Source: Trogon surrucura
Taxonomy: Eukaryota > Chordata > Aves > Trogoniformes > Trogonidae
NCBI GenBank assembly: GCA_020746105.1
Contig: CM036657.1
Location: 5,984,235-6,048,234, forward strand
Length of the DNA: 64,000 nucleotides
Direction: 5' to 3'
Shown here: positions 42,833 through 55,199 of the stretch, piece by piece
Numbering within the stretch: position 1 is the first letter of the stretch
How the letters are laid out: every line of letters starts with the position of its first letter
Translations under genes and position numbers: made by a program
The notes under the pieces: generated by a model
Seen by the model: only the letters and a program-made list of their open reading frames with translations
Told to the model about the DNA's origin: nothing
Database searches by the model: none

Positions 42833-43245
42833 TCTTCTGAGGAGTGGCTGAGGGAACTGGGATTGGTTAGCCTGGAGAAAAGGAGGCTGAGGGGAGACCT
42901 TCTCACTCTCTGCAACTACTGAAAGAGGATTGTAGTGAGGTGGGAATCAGTCTCTTCTTCGGTGTGATAAGTGATAGGACAATAGGAAATGGCTTCAAGT
43001 TGTGCCAGGGGATGTTTAGATTGGATATTGGGAACAATTTTTTCACAGAAAGGGTTGTTAAGCATTGGAACAGGCTGCCCAGGGAAGTGGTGGACTTACC
43101 ATCCCTGGAGATATTTAAAAGATGTGTAGATGTGGTGCTCAAGGACATGGTTTAGTGGTGGACTCCACATTGCTAGGGTAATGGTTGGACTTGGTGATCT
43201 TAAAGGTCTTTTCCAACCTAAACAATTCTATGATTCTACGAAAAC
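42833..43245 (+). repeat. CR1 LINE 3' end
   Basis: Same subfamily as 13565-14020 ([24 protein letters not shown]), ending AATTCTATGATTCTACG. Confidence 0.88.
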
Positions 43246-44140
43246 CTTCCAGTTGATTTTGTCCCCTCTGTTGAAAGGGAAGCCTCATCTTGAAGCTTTT
43301 TAATCCACTGCAGAGCTGAGACCTGCACCAGAGCCCTACTGTCCCCAAGGAGGGGTCAGCCCCAAGCTGATGTCCCACTCCTGCAGCGATGGCCAAGCAT
43401 CTCCATCCATGGCTGCATCACTCTCGCAACGCACTGCCCTTTCCCAAAAGGCTCCTGAATATCAAGCGTTTGAGCCTTGCAAGAGTGTTGGAGTACTTTT
43501 GATAATATTTTAAAGCTTTAAGCCATAACCATTCTTGGTCAGCACAGATGCTTGGCCACGTATAGACAGAAGCGGGGTTCGATGCATGTGCTTAGTCAGC
43601 AGCCAACCCCCCTCTAAGGTATCGGATGCAATTTTCTTTTGGGTTAGAAAGGCACAAAATTACTGTACTTTTTTTTTTTTTTTCTCTCTGGCCCTTCAGG
43701 GTGCTGTTCTGCTTTGTTGACTTTGCCTTATCCTGAGTTTAAAAACCTGTCTGTGTTTTGTTCCTTGCTGCTCTGTAACACTCCTCCCCATAGCCCAGAG
43801 CTGCGGTTTTGAGCCTTGTGGGGACAGGGGGTCAGTTGTTCCCCTCTCCCCTCAAAGACACTATAAAAAGGGTTAAGTAAAAAAAGGAACAAGTGAACAA
43901 AAAATCCTCTCCTTTAATGACTCAGGCTGGTGAAAGGATCACCCACATTTTTGTACTTCTACTGCTGTTCTGTTGTGTTGTGCAACATTTTGCTACATAG
44001 ACTATTTTATAGAAGAAAGCTAGAAAAATATTTATTATTAATATTAAAGCAATAGTGCATTGAAGAAATGAAAAGACATTAGAAATTGTGTAAATGCTTA
44101 GATTCACTTTTGGTGGATTTTTTGTACTTTATTTATAACT

Positions 44141-44146
44141 AATAAA
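44141..44146 (+). promoter_or_regulatory. Candidate RNF165 poly(A) signal
   Basis: AATAAA lies in an A/T-rich 3' UTR end context and is the last good signal before provirus 2. Confidence 0.4.
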
Positions 44147-44165
44147 ACAAACTGCATTGCTAACT

Positions 44166-45933
44166 ATAAACTTGTGCCACACAGAAATCACCTGGCAGGG
44201 AGATAGCTTGGTCTATTTACTGATTGTTTTTGGTTTCTTTGTGTTGGAGTTAACTCTTCTGGGACTTTGATGTGTAAAAGAGGTACTGCTGGGGTATAAA
44301 ATATTCTGCCCAGCTGGTTTGCAGAGGCTCTTGGTGCTTGAGCTCCATGTCAGAGACAAGGTGAGGCTCTCCACATCAGGCATACCACCACGCATGATGT
44401 CCTATGGTACCAGTTTTGTGATTAGGTACCAAAATCACTTTCTAGAACCAGGTTGGAAATTGCCTGTTAAAGAGAGATTTCACTTCTAAACACATTTCAC
44501 AGTGCCTGTAGGATATCTCTAGTAAGTCCTGCAGAGATACTGACAGGTCCTCCATCCTCCCGGTGGAAAAGCATCTTCCTCTTCATGGGTTTTCATGTTT
44601 AATAACTAAGGATAGAGAAACTTATTGAAAGAAAAAAAAAACACAACCAAACCCAAAACTCCAAACTAATACAGATCTATTTGAGAGTATTTTCAATCCT
44701 TTTGTTACCTGTTGAAGAATCCAATGAGCCATACACCCAGCTTTGCATTCTGCTCATTTCATAGGTTCTCTTGCACTTTTATTTTTCCCCCCAATGAGTG
44801 GTGCCAGTCTCTGCTCCTACCCACTCTTAATTTGGCTGCTCCCCTTCCTGTATTTCATTTAGAAAGGCTGAGACCAGTCCCCAGCTTTGACTATGCGATT
44901 AGACTAAATAAGCCTTGGAGGCAGGTGGCTGCTGATCGTAGAGATTTGGTTCCAGTAGTGGAAGGAAATTGCTAGCTCCTCAGGCATCCAGCCAAGGCTG
45001 CATAAGGTTTGCACCATATTCAGGCAATACAAATCACCCATTATAGGAAACTTTTATAAATTCAGAAGACAGGTTAAAAATGACCCACTGGTCCAGCTGG
45101 GGAAAATCTTAGATGCTCACTGAGATCTTGCTGATGTCCTTTGAAAGGGCAATGGAGCTGAGGGAGTTGCTTGAGATGGCCATCGGTTTTACTTCAAAGT
45201 CGCCACAGTGAACATGCCACCACAATCTGGTAACAGTCCCACCAAGCAGTAAGTGGTGGCTGCACTGGGGAGAGAGAGGGGCTGTGCCTGTTAAGGTATA
45301 ACAGCACAGGAAAAAACGCAATGTCTTTGCTCACTGCAAACATCTGCTCTCGCAGCAGCTGCTCAGGGTAGGGAAGCTCAACTCTTATTTCAGTTCTGTA
45401 GTATCTAAATCCTCAGCTGGGCCATAGGTTGAAGCTCAGAGCTGTACAACGCCATCACTAAACATAATTTTTTGTTGTTTTTTTTTTAATGGTGATTTTT
45501 TTTTTTCTCTCTCAAAATGGACCTCTATGCATAATGATGGACCAGAGGAAACTGCAAGACAAATACTTCGCAGCCCTTAGTTATTCTGCCTTCATACAGG
45601 TTGATATATAATAAGGTATATGATATAGAAAATGTTTCATGACAATTTCATAGAGATTTTCAAACAATTCTCTGTGTCCCGCAGCAAGAGTCACCCAGTC
45701 CCTCTTAGCATCCAGCTCTGCAAAGGACTCCTTGGTTATGCTTGTCTTCACTGGCAGCACCCAAGTGTAACACAGCACTTCCTTGGGATCTCAGAACGAT
45801 GGGGACCACAGAGATGATGGGATAGCCTGACTTTGCAGACTCACAGTGATTGCCATGATCCTTGTCCTTTGCTCTTGCTTCTCATCTATGTTATTTTTTT
45901 TTTCTGATGAAGGCATGTGCATTAAAATCCTAC
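44166..45933. other. Intergenic, no gene seen
   Basis: Nothing recognisable between the likely RNF165 end and provirus 2. Confidence 0.4.
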
Positions 45934-46437
45934 TGTTGCCCGTAAACAAAGACACAAACCAACAGAGTGTCAGTTTATGCGGTGCTTTATTCAGGGCCCG
46001 GGAACCTGAGGACTAGCGTCCAAAGTCAGGATTCCAAAGACCCTCATTTTCTGTTTAATTTTTATACCTTTTACAACTTGGCTTACATACAGAATTCTAC
46101 ATCATACAGAAACAATTGATAATTATCCCCAAACTTATAAATTTTCATGCTTGTCTAACCTAAGGATAATGGTTAACTAATTCCCATCACCAGAACCCCT
46201 TTGTTTATACAATACACCTTTCTTATTCCTAAGCAACTGTTCCCTAAGCAACTGTTCGTTACTTCTGCTAGTTCTGTTTGTCCTATATGCCCTACCGATT
46301 CCTTTGATTATTGTTCCTTCTTCTTCGGCACACTCCTTCTTGCTTCCCAGGACTTGTTATTCTCATAAGGCCTACCTGGCCAGTCAAAGCCTTAACCTAA
46401 CTACTTCTACAATTTTAATTCTACTTTATTTGCAACA
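45934..46437 (-). repeat. 3' LTR of provirus 2
   Basis: In element orientation it starts TGTTGCAAAT and ends GGGCAACA. It contains a duplicated CTAAGCAACTGTTC block (on the + strand, near 46229-46258). Identical by eye to the 5' LTR. Confidence 0.95.
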
Positions 46438-46489
46438 AGTCCCCCCTTTTGAGCATTCTTCGATTATCTTCGCAAGGATGCTCAACCAT

Positions 46490-47518
46490 TTAGGTTGTCG
46501 TCTCTTGGTAAGCGGGTGGGTTGTCTGGATGGGGTTGCAGGTGGTTCTGTGGGAATATCACTTCCCTGCGTGTCATCGCCTTCATGACTCTCCGAGTATG
46601 TTGTCCTTCTCTTATGATCATTCCTAAAAGACACTTATACGTAATCAAGGCAACAATGATAATTACAACAATCATGATTCCATATTGTACAATAGATGAT
46701 ATCCAACCAGAAACTCGAATTCCCAGGGAGCTGAATATTTCTCCTATCCAATTGTGTTCTGCTTCCTTCTGAATTTCATGGACTTTCCCTTCGATTTGTT
46801 CCAATTGGCTAATGTCCTTTTCAATTTCTTGAGTAACGTTTGGGATGTGCACACAACAATGATCAATTCTACCATGCAGGTACCCACAAACTCCATGTTC
46901 CTTTAATAACATCAGGTCCAAGGCCATTCGATTTTGTATTGTCATTCTAGTGGTTGCTTGTAGTTGTAGATTCAAATCCCTAAATCCCTTCTTAGTTACT
47001 GCTGCAAGCCTTTCAGTTTGTCCCAATAATTTAAACAACATTTCCCGATTCCGATATGTTGATACCTGTGCAAATATAGATTCTAATACCCACCCAAACT
47101 TAACCCCTGAAGATGGTTCGTGCCACTCGTCATTTCCTAATCCTATGTTGTCGATATCATCACCAATATCCCGTTTTTGCCTTCCCTGCATTTCCTTTGT
47201 GGTGAGTTTTGAATATTTCCAGAATGGACAAAGTGTTGGGACTCCCAAGGTAATCTGAGTAGCTGGCCCATCGACAGCCATATGTGTGGTCCAATATCCA
47301 TGTCCCATTACCCATACCAGATTTCCTGGACTCCTTACTGTGGCTGTTTTGCAATCAACTTGCTTTAAACTTTCTCTGATGGAATGATTATAACCTCTAC
47401 ACTCACAACCCAATTGCAATAACATTCGAACCGGCATTAAACCAATATGTTCATCAGGAGTGTCACAAGTGTAAATTTGTGTACAATTCCAATCCCCTAT
47501 TAGCTGTGTCTCTTCTCT
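46490..47518 (-). CDS. env: env SU end and transmembrane subunit, provirus 2
   Basis: Open from just after the env stop (47519-47521) to the natural end. It includes RQKR, the [10 protein letters not shown] region, C-x9-CC, a membrane span and a PPAY tail, as in provirus 1. The stop upstream separates it from the Ig-domain part. Confidence 0.88.
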   Translation of the reverse strand, partial: REETQLIGDWNCTQIYTCDTPDEHIGLMPVRMLLQLGCECRGYNHSIRESLKQVDCKTATVRSPGNLVWVMGHGYWTTHMAVDGPATQITLGVPTLCPFWKYSKLTTKEMQGRQKRDIGDDIDNIGLGNDEWHEPSSGVKFGWVLESIFAQVSTYRNREMLFKLLGQTERLAAVTKKGFRDLNLQLQATTRMTIQNRMALDLMLLKEHGVCGYLHGRIDHCCVHIPNVTQEIEKDISQLEQIEGKVHEIQKEAEHNWIGEIFSSLGIRVSGWISSIVQYGIMIVVIIIVALITYKCLLGMIIREGQHTRRVMKAMTRREVIFPQNHLQPHPDNPPAYQETTT

Positions 47519-49102
47519 TCATTCACTACTTTCCTTATACATCTGTGAATAAGTTTGATTCTTCTTTCCCTTCCAATGTATACACCAATGTACTGGTCCA
47601 ATATAACTATATGTTTCTAACAGGCTTGGTCCCCAGATTGTTTGCCATTGTTTCATCGTTGTAGAATTGGTGATATTTTGGCACACTTCCTCTCGCTTCT
47701 CTTGTTTTTCCCGAGTTCTCATTTTACTACATAAATCAGGGCCTCGAGGGTGCACTACACTGTCTCGAATTAAACAATTTCCTTTAATTTTCGGGTCTTC
47801 AATCCATCCATAATATCCTGGTTTTTGCTCACACTGTTTCTTAGTTATTTTTGTTTTGCTAATCAATATACAAACATTTACCCATTCATAAGTTGTGGTA
47901 GTGACAAACTTACAATTCCAGGAAACATTCTGTAACATTTTGGGCATTTCGAGAACTGGTATAATTCCCCAGGGTATGGGATCACCTGCTGCATGCGGCA
48001 TAGGTAAACATGCTGTAATGGTTGTGGCATTCTGAATTTGTCCAAAATCTCTAATTAATCCTACTATTAAATTTTCTTGACTCCCGACTTCAGCTAGTTT
48101 ACCCTCTTCGATAGCCTGTCGAACCACTCTTTTCTTCTTTATATACACCGTCGCCATTCCATTAACCCACCAATCATCCTGGGCTATCCAACACCAATAT
48201 TGTCCTATATCAATTTCCCTGTTCACCTTTTTAATGATCAAGACTATCGATTGGAACCTATTTTCAATTCGGTATTTTCCTCCTGTTTCTAAATTCTTTC
48301 CCTTGTACCACCACCCATAATCCAAATAACTTAAATTTTGTACAAGACAATTTAGAATCACGTCTTTTCCTTCCACTGCCGGATATACTCCATGTTCTGG
48401 CCTTATTCCCTGATGCTGATGGGGTACCGACTCTACGTTTCTGATCCCATAGTTTCCGCTAGCTCCACAAATAACAATGCACAAATATTTCCCTTCTGTC
48501 CTCCCAACTCTGGGATTTGTTATATTTAACCATCCTTTACCTCTCAACTTATTTGACCTCCAGCTTACCCCTGCTGTTTGTGGGTCCCACATTTGCTGAC
48601 TGGCATTGAACTTCCACCACTTCACTTGGACCTTTTGACTGCACTGTGTTCCAAATTTAAAGGTACAATTTATTTTCAACGGGGGGCCATCCCACATTTC
48701 CACCCTCTTGTTTGCTGGGATTATCTGAATTGCATCTCTAGTCTCCTCTTTCTGTGAAGTGTTAGTAACGTATAGATTCATATCCCCATAATCAACACTA
48801 TACCGTATCCAGATCACACAGGTGTATTTTCCTTCATTGTCTTTTGACACTTTGGGTATCTGCAGGGTAGTTTTCCCTTCCTGACGTGTCACATCCCAGA
48901 TGGTTTCGATTCCTTTTGTGATTAATCCATCTCCCGTGATCCACCTCCATCTCGCATTAATTTCCTCAAATCCAGCTCCCTGGTCATCAGTAAACAAACA
49001 AGTCAAGTTAACATCAGTAGTTTCAGGTACTAACAGATACGGTTCAGACACATTAACTTTTACATGAGTTTCTACCAATGCCAACAGATGAAAGAGAACC
49101 AT
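47519..49102 (-). pseudogene. env: env surface subunit with three Ig-like domains, provirus 2
   Basis: One open frame from ATG 49102 to TGA 47519-47521. It has a signal-like segment, then Ig-like domains at about 49050-48760 (VNLTC...EGKYTC), 48700-48440 (LKINC...EGKYLC) and 48390-48125 (VILNC...IGQYWC), then the SU C-terminal part. All three domains are uninterrupted here, giving the clearest view of the architecture. The terminal stop falls at a Trp codon of the sister copy. Confidence 0.82.
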
Positions 49103-49107
49103 TACTC

Positions 49108-52100
49108 CTAATTTTTGCTTCTGAATACCATTCGTGTAGGAGATAAAGGTTCTACCGACCATTGCGTAGGAACTTTCTTGACTCTGGTGTAATGAATCCA
49201 GTTGTCTATCCCGCCGACCTTGACAGCCGTATAGGTGGTCATGATCACCTGGTGAGGACCGTCCCATGTTTCTTTCAGGGGTTCCACTGACCAGTTCCTT
49301 ACATAAACGTGGTCTCCCGGAAGTATGTCGTGGACTGGATTATCCAGTGATAGAGGTCGATTCCACTGTAGTGCTCCTCTAATAGCTGTAAGAGTCTTAT
49401 TTAGAGATAACACATAATTTAGTATCATCTGGTCTCCTACCAGATGGGGGTCTCCCTTATAAGTAGCTGCATGGTAGGGTTTGCCGTATAGGATCTCATA
49501 CGGGCTTACTCCTAACCTTTCCCTTGGTTTAATTCTAATTCTTAGTAGAGCTAACGGCAATGCCTGCGGCCACTGAATTTTTGCCTCTTGGCAGATTTTC
49601 TTAATTTGACCCTTTAGAGTCTGATTCATCCTTTCCACTTGCCCGCTTGATTGTGGTCTCCAAGGAGTATGCAAATTTCAGGTTATCCCTAATACTACTG
49701 AAACTTGTTGGACAATTCCTTCTGTAAAATGTGGGCCCCTATCTGATGATATCCCTAACGGAACCCCGAATCTGGGGATGATCTCTTTCAGAAGTGTTTT
49801 CACCACCTCTTTAGCTTGATTAGTTCTACAAGGGAAGGCCTCAGGCCATCCTGAAAACGTACACACGTACACCAGAAGATATTTATACATTTGGGCTTTT
49901 GGTAGCTCAGAAAAATCAATCTGCCAGTAATCTCCCAGTTGAGGCCCTACTTGCAGCTTGCCCATCTGAATCTGTTTCCCAATTACTGGATTGTTTTTAA
50001 TACATACCGGACACATAGCATTTATTCTCTTTGCTAATGTTAACATCTGGTTTGAGAATATGTCATTTTTCAGGAATTTCACCATTGCTTCTGCACCCCA
50101 ATGATATTTGTTGTGTTCTGATTCTAGTATTGCTTTTATAATTCTTACCGGCAATATTACTTGTCCCACCGGAGTTACATACCAGCCTTTGATGTTCTTC
50201 CTTGCCTGTAACATTTGAGCCAGTTTTTCATCTTCCGGTGAGTAGTGTGGTTTCTCATCCATATATGCAGCAGCCGGTTGATCTCGAACTGATATTAGTG
50301 CCATTTGAGTCCATACCTCTCTTGCCACTTGTCTGGCAACCTGATCAGCTCGCTGATTCCCTTGAAATTCTTTTCCTGGATCATTTTGGTGTCCTTTAAC
50401 ATGCATTACTGCCACTGCTAATGGTTTGTAGATAACTTCCAGTAGTAAACTAACTTCAGTTTTGTGTTTAACCGTCGATCCTTGCGAATTGAGAAGCCCC
50501 CTCTCTTTCCACAGAGCCCCATGCACATGTACTACTCCAAAAGCATATTTAGAGTCTGTCCAAATATTGACTTTCTTTCCTTGGCTCAGGATTAGGGCTC
50601 TTATTAGAGCCCAGATCTCGGCCTTTTGTGCCGATGTGCCTGGGGGTAGCGCTTTTGCTTCTACTATTTACTGTAATGTGACCACTGCATATCCCGCATA
50701 CCTGGTACCATTTTCCACGAAGCTGGATCCATCCGTAAACAGCTCCCAGTCCGGATCTGGTAGGGGTACGTCCTTCAAGTCCTTCCGGCTGGCATACACC
50801 TGCTCAATCACTTCCATGCAATCATGTTCTAATTCTCCTTCTTCCTGTGTGGACCTTAAAAACTCCGCTGGGTTGAGATGGTTAGTTACTTTCAATTCCA
50901 CATCATCCTGTTCCCTTAACTGGGCCTGGTATTGGAGCATTCTGCTTGATGAGAGCCAATGCCCCCCTTTTTGTTCCAATACTGCTATAACCATGTGGGG
51001 TACAAAGACTGTTATGTGTCTTCCCAACGTTAGCTTACGGGCTTCCTGAATCAAGAGTACTGTGGCCGCCACTGCCCTCAAACATCCCGGCCATCCTCCG
51101 CTTACCGTATCCAACTGTTTGGAGAAATATCCCACAGGCCTCTTCCAGGATCCCAGCTTTTGGGTAAGCACACCCAGGGCCAGTCTCTGTCTTTCATTTA
51201 CATATAGTTGAAAGTCCTTATTCAAATCCGGCAAACCCAAAGCAGGTGCCTCCTTGAGTGCCCTTTTCAATTCCTGGAATGCCTTTTCCTGCACCTTTCC
51301 CCATCTAAATACAGACTCTTTTGTTGCTTCATAAAGTGGTCTGGCCATCAATCCAAAGTTTGGAATCCACAAGCGACACCAACCGACCATCCCTAGAAAG
51401 GATCTTAATTCTTGGTGATTGCGGGGCACGGGGATTGCGCATATTGCTTGGACGCGATTGACTCCCAATCGGCGAACCCCTTGCGAAATTTCACACCCCA
51501 AATAGATGACCTTTTGTTTTACTAACTGTGCTTTTTCTTTGGATACCCGGTATCCAGCCTGTCCCAACATATTCAATAATTCAATAGTCAATTCTTGGCA
51601 GAGATTTCGATTCGTAGCACCCAGGAAAATATCATCTACATACTGCAACACAACATAGGAAAAAAGTGAGTCCTTTACCTGGGTAGTTTTCCATTCTTCG
51701 AGCTCCTTGGCCAGCTGATTTCCGAAAATTGTAGGTGAGTTCTTAAATCCTTGAGGTAACCTGGTCCAGGTGAGTTGGCGCTTACGTCCAGTTTCCGGAT
51801 TTTCCCATTCAAATGCAAAAATATTTCTGCTCTCAGGTGCCAGAGGGATGCAGAAGAAAGCATCTTTCAAATCAATTACTGTAAACCACTGAAATTTCTC
51901 AGACACAGATGTTAACAAAGTATATGGATTGGCTACTACTGGGTGTATATCTTTGGTGATGGAATTTACTGCTCGTAAGTCCTGTACTAGTCTGTATTTA
52001 CCGTTGGGTTTTCTAACTGGGAAAATTGGAGTATTGAACTCGGATTCACATTCCTGCAAAATTCCTAATACCATATACTGAGTTATCATAGGGGCTATTC

Positions 52101-52629
52101 CTTTCCGGGCTTCCAACTTAATAGGATACTGACGTATCCTTACCGGTCGGGCCCCTTCTTTTAATTCCACTATCGCAGGTACTGCTGCCTTCGATTTCCC
52201 TGGCGCTCCTATTTCCCACACCCATGGTACTACAGCCTGCTCAATCTCTGGTGGTATTTCCTCCTTCTCCACCTCCCTAACCATAAAAATTTTTGCTAAA
52301 TTTTCCTCCGGTATTTCTAATTTTACTCTTCCTTTTTCAAAAATGATTTGTGCTTGTAATGCTGAGAGTAAATCTCTTCCCAGTAGACACTCTGGACTGC
52401 TTGGCATATATAAAAACTGATGATCAAACTCCTTTCCCCCAAATTTTATATCGAGTGGCCGCAGGAATGTCCTTTCCTCTACTTCCCCAGTTACCCCAAC
52501 AACAAGCACTGTAGAATCACTCAGAGGTCCCATTTGTTTATTCATTGCCGAAAAACTTGCCCCGGTATCTACCCTAAATTCCATCGGTTCCCCCCCTATT
52601 TCCAAAATAACCTTTAAATCTCGGTCTAG
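49108..52629 (-). pseudogene. pol: pro-pol of provirus 2, two in-frame stops
   Basis: The same frame as gag after UGA at 52630-52632. Protease, RT (QYVDDIFL) and the start of RNase H are open from 52605 to TAA 50668-50670. The rest of RNase H and most of integrase run from 50526 to TGA 49678-49680. The integrase end is open at 49674-49108. Both stops fit C-to-T or G-to-A changes relative to provirus 1. Confidence 0.92.
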
Positions 52630-54313
52630 TCAGCTCTGATTCTGATAATTTCTCATCATAAAAGCTTGAGCGACACCTTGTGGTCCTCCTACAAAAGGGT
52701 TCATTCCGTTACCAGAATTCATCCCTCCGTCCAAATTCATCCCATTTCCTAATGCATTTCCACCTATGTTACCACCCACTGGTGTTCCCATCCCCAAATT
52801 AAGTGGGCACTCCCTTTTCCAGTGTCCCTGGCCCTTACACAGCGCGCATTGATTAGGTCCCAACTTTTCCCGACCTCCCGGGACTTGATTTCCAAAACCC
52901 CCAAACCCGAAGTTTCTTCCTCGTTCATTACCTCTTCCTCTCCCCCGGCCCCTTCCTCTATTATTTACTTGAGAAGCCTGTTGCAGGACCGCCAGCATAC
53001 TCGCTTGCTGTTTCTTTACCGATTCCTTTTCCCTACTATTATATACTTTCCAGGCCACCTCTAATAATTTCTCCAAGTTCCGTGTATCTTCCCCTTCTAG
53101 CTTCTGCAGCTTTTTCCTAATGTCCTCCTGAGATTGTCCCATAAAAATCAATGCCAATTGTAATTTGCCTGACTCAGCTTCCACATCCAAATCCGTATAT
53201 CTCCGAGCCGTCTCCTTCAGTCTCTCTAAAAACGCCGATGGTGACTCCCCTTTGTCTTGTCTTACCAAATACAATTTAGACCAATTCAATGTTTTCGGAA
53301 TCCCTTCACGTATCCCATCTATCAATAATTCTTGGTACGCTTTCAGTCTACGATACCCCTCCTCAGAGTTGGGATCCCACTCGGGATCTTCTCTGGGCAC
53401 CAAATTACTAATAGTATCACCTTTAATAACCCGCATCCTAACCATTTCTCGCGCACGATCTGTCATAGCCTTAAACACCATCTCCTTTTCAGTGGAATCC
53501 ATTATGGTATCTAATAACACCTGTAAATCATTCCAATCTGGATTTTGTGCTTTTATCACCATTTTTATTACCCGAGCCACCTTCTCCGGATTTTCTCTAT
53601 ATGCCCCTGCCGATTGCTTCCAAATCATCAGATCACTCGGAGAAAATGGGACCTTTACCAAAATTCTTTCTCCGATTCCCCCCACAGCCTCTCGTAACGG
53701 GACCATCTAATGAGGTTGTAGCAATCTCTTTTTCCGTTCTAACCTCCCTTTACGAGTCCGCTCTGCAAGCGGCGTTCTCGGCTTATCAGCCAACAATTCT
53801 TCAGACTCTGTTTCCTCTTCTGTTAAAACAGGAATAGTGACCTTATGGTCATTCGGTGGTGGTATTTCGGGGGGGCGACGGCGCGCTTGGGGAAACTAAC
53901 AAAGATACATCCTCCTCCGGTTCCGAGAACCAGACTTTCCACTCCTTACAACCAGCACATTCCTTATCTGTTAATCTCAATACCATCATTCCACATTCTT
54001 TCTGCCATTCAGGTTTCCCTTTTAAGTAATAAAATAAGTCAAGGTACGGCACCTCTTCCCATTTTTCATTTTCCCATAAGAACTGCATTAAGGGGGTTAT
54101 AATTTCTGAATTCACTGTACCGTTTCGTGGCCACTGCATTCCTTCTGTTTCATATTCAGGCCATACGTAATTACAATAATCAATTAAATTTCTCTTTCTT
54201 AATTCCTTTCCAAAATTACCATCTTTCCAACGTTTCAATAAACAACCAAGAGGAGAATCCTCAGGGATATCGATTTCATTGCACGATAGAACTCTAAACA
54301 TTTTAAACAGCAT
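52630..54313 (-). pseudogene. gag: gag of provirus 2 (frameshift and stop in the linker)
   Basis: The matrix part is open from ATG 54313 to a stop at 53849-53851, reached after a frame change at a run of seven C (+ strand GGGGGGG, about 53870-53876). A TAG at 53707-53709 lies just before the capsid frame. Capsid plus nucleocapsid is open 53706-52630. It has a Gly/Arg/Asn-rich linker (GRGRGRGRG) and one CCHC knuckle (CALCKGQGHWKREC), ending UGA. The capsid has the class I look (AYQELLIDGIREG, SPSAFLERLKETAR). Confidence 0.9.
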
Positions 54314-54671
54314 TATACTACTCACACACACACACACTCGTACAACTACAATACTATAACCCTTTTACCTTAATACCAACCAACTTGCCTATTCTCGACG
54401 CCGCGAGTGGCAAGTGCTGGCTCAGCGCGGCTTTCGCTGCGTCTTACGGCCAGCGCCTAGGCTTCCCAATACCAGAACCTTTGCCCAACCCTGCGAGATG
54501 AGTCCTCGTCTTATGGGCAGGCACCCAACCTTAAAAGAATAAAGCACCTTCGGGCTTACCTTACGGTTGTCCGTCCAGCGCGGAGTCGGGCACGGGTTGA
54601 TGTCTCCCCAGAAATCACCTGGTGCCGGCTTGGAGTGGATCAGCCCGTGAACCGCTCCTGCTGCCTCCGGA

Positions 54672-54689
54672 GTCCTGCCGCGGTCGCCA
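54672..54689 (-). promoter_or_regulatory. Primer binding site, provirus 2
   Basis: The same TGGCGACCGCGGCAGGAC as in provirus 1, six bases from the 5' LTR. Confidence 0.6.
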
Positions 54690-54695
54690 GAAAAC

Positions 54696-55199
54696 TGTTG
54701 CCCGTAAACAAAGACACAAACCAACAGAGTGTCAGTTTATGCGGTGCTTTATTCAGGGCCCGGGAACCTGAGGACTAGCGTCCAAAGTCAGGATTCCAAA
54801 GACCCTCATTTTCTGTTTAATTTTTATACCTTTTACAACTTGGCTTACATACAGAATTCTACATCATACAGAAACAATTGATAATTATCCCCAAACTTAT
54901 AAATTTTCATGCTTGTCTAACCTAAGGATAATGGTTAACTAATTCCCATCACCAGAACCCCTTTGTTTATACAATACACCTTTCTTATTCCTAAGCAACT
55001 GTTCCCTAAGCAACTGTTCGTTACTTCTGCTAGTTCTGTTTGTCCTATATGCCCTACCGATTCCTTTGATTATTGTTCCTTCTTCTTCGGCACACTCCTT
55101 CTTGCTTCCCAGGACTTGTTATTCTCATAAGGCCTACCTGGCCAGTCAAAGCCTTAACCTAACTACTTCTACAATTTTAATTCTACTTTATTTGCAACA
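54696..55199 (-). repeat. 5' LTR of provirus 2
   Basis: 504 bp and identical by eye to 45934-46437. Flanked on the right by the duplicated CTAC. Confidence 0.95.

Larger units (their letters stand above)
35826..44165 (+). other. RNF165: Probable RNF165 3' UTR with repeat insertions
   Basis: Unique, AT-rich blocks (35826-37389, 41243-42832, 43246-44165) are separated by an RTE LINE and two CR1 fragments, all in gene-sense orientation. Candidate poly(A) signals are AATAAA at 36342-36347 and AATAAA at 44141-44146, the latter in a TTTATTTATAACTAATAAA context typical of a transcript end. The extent is inferred. Confidence 0.5.
45934..55199 (-). mobile_element. Gamma-type provirus 2 with Ig-domain envelope, - strand
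   Basis: Full-length 9.3-kb copy of the family of provirus 1. Its two 504-bp LTRs look identical, and it has a 4-bp target duplication, CTAC (45930-45933 and 55200-55203). Gag is longer than in provirus 1 (capsid present). Stops or shifts interrupt gag, pol and env at sites different from provirus 1. It lies downstream of RNF165, in opposite orientation to provirus 1. Confidence 0.96.
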
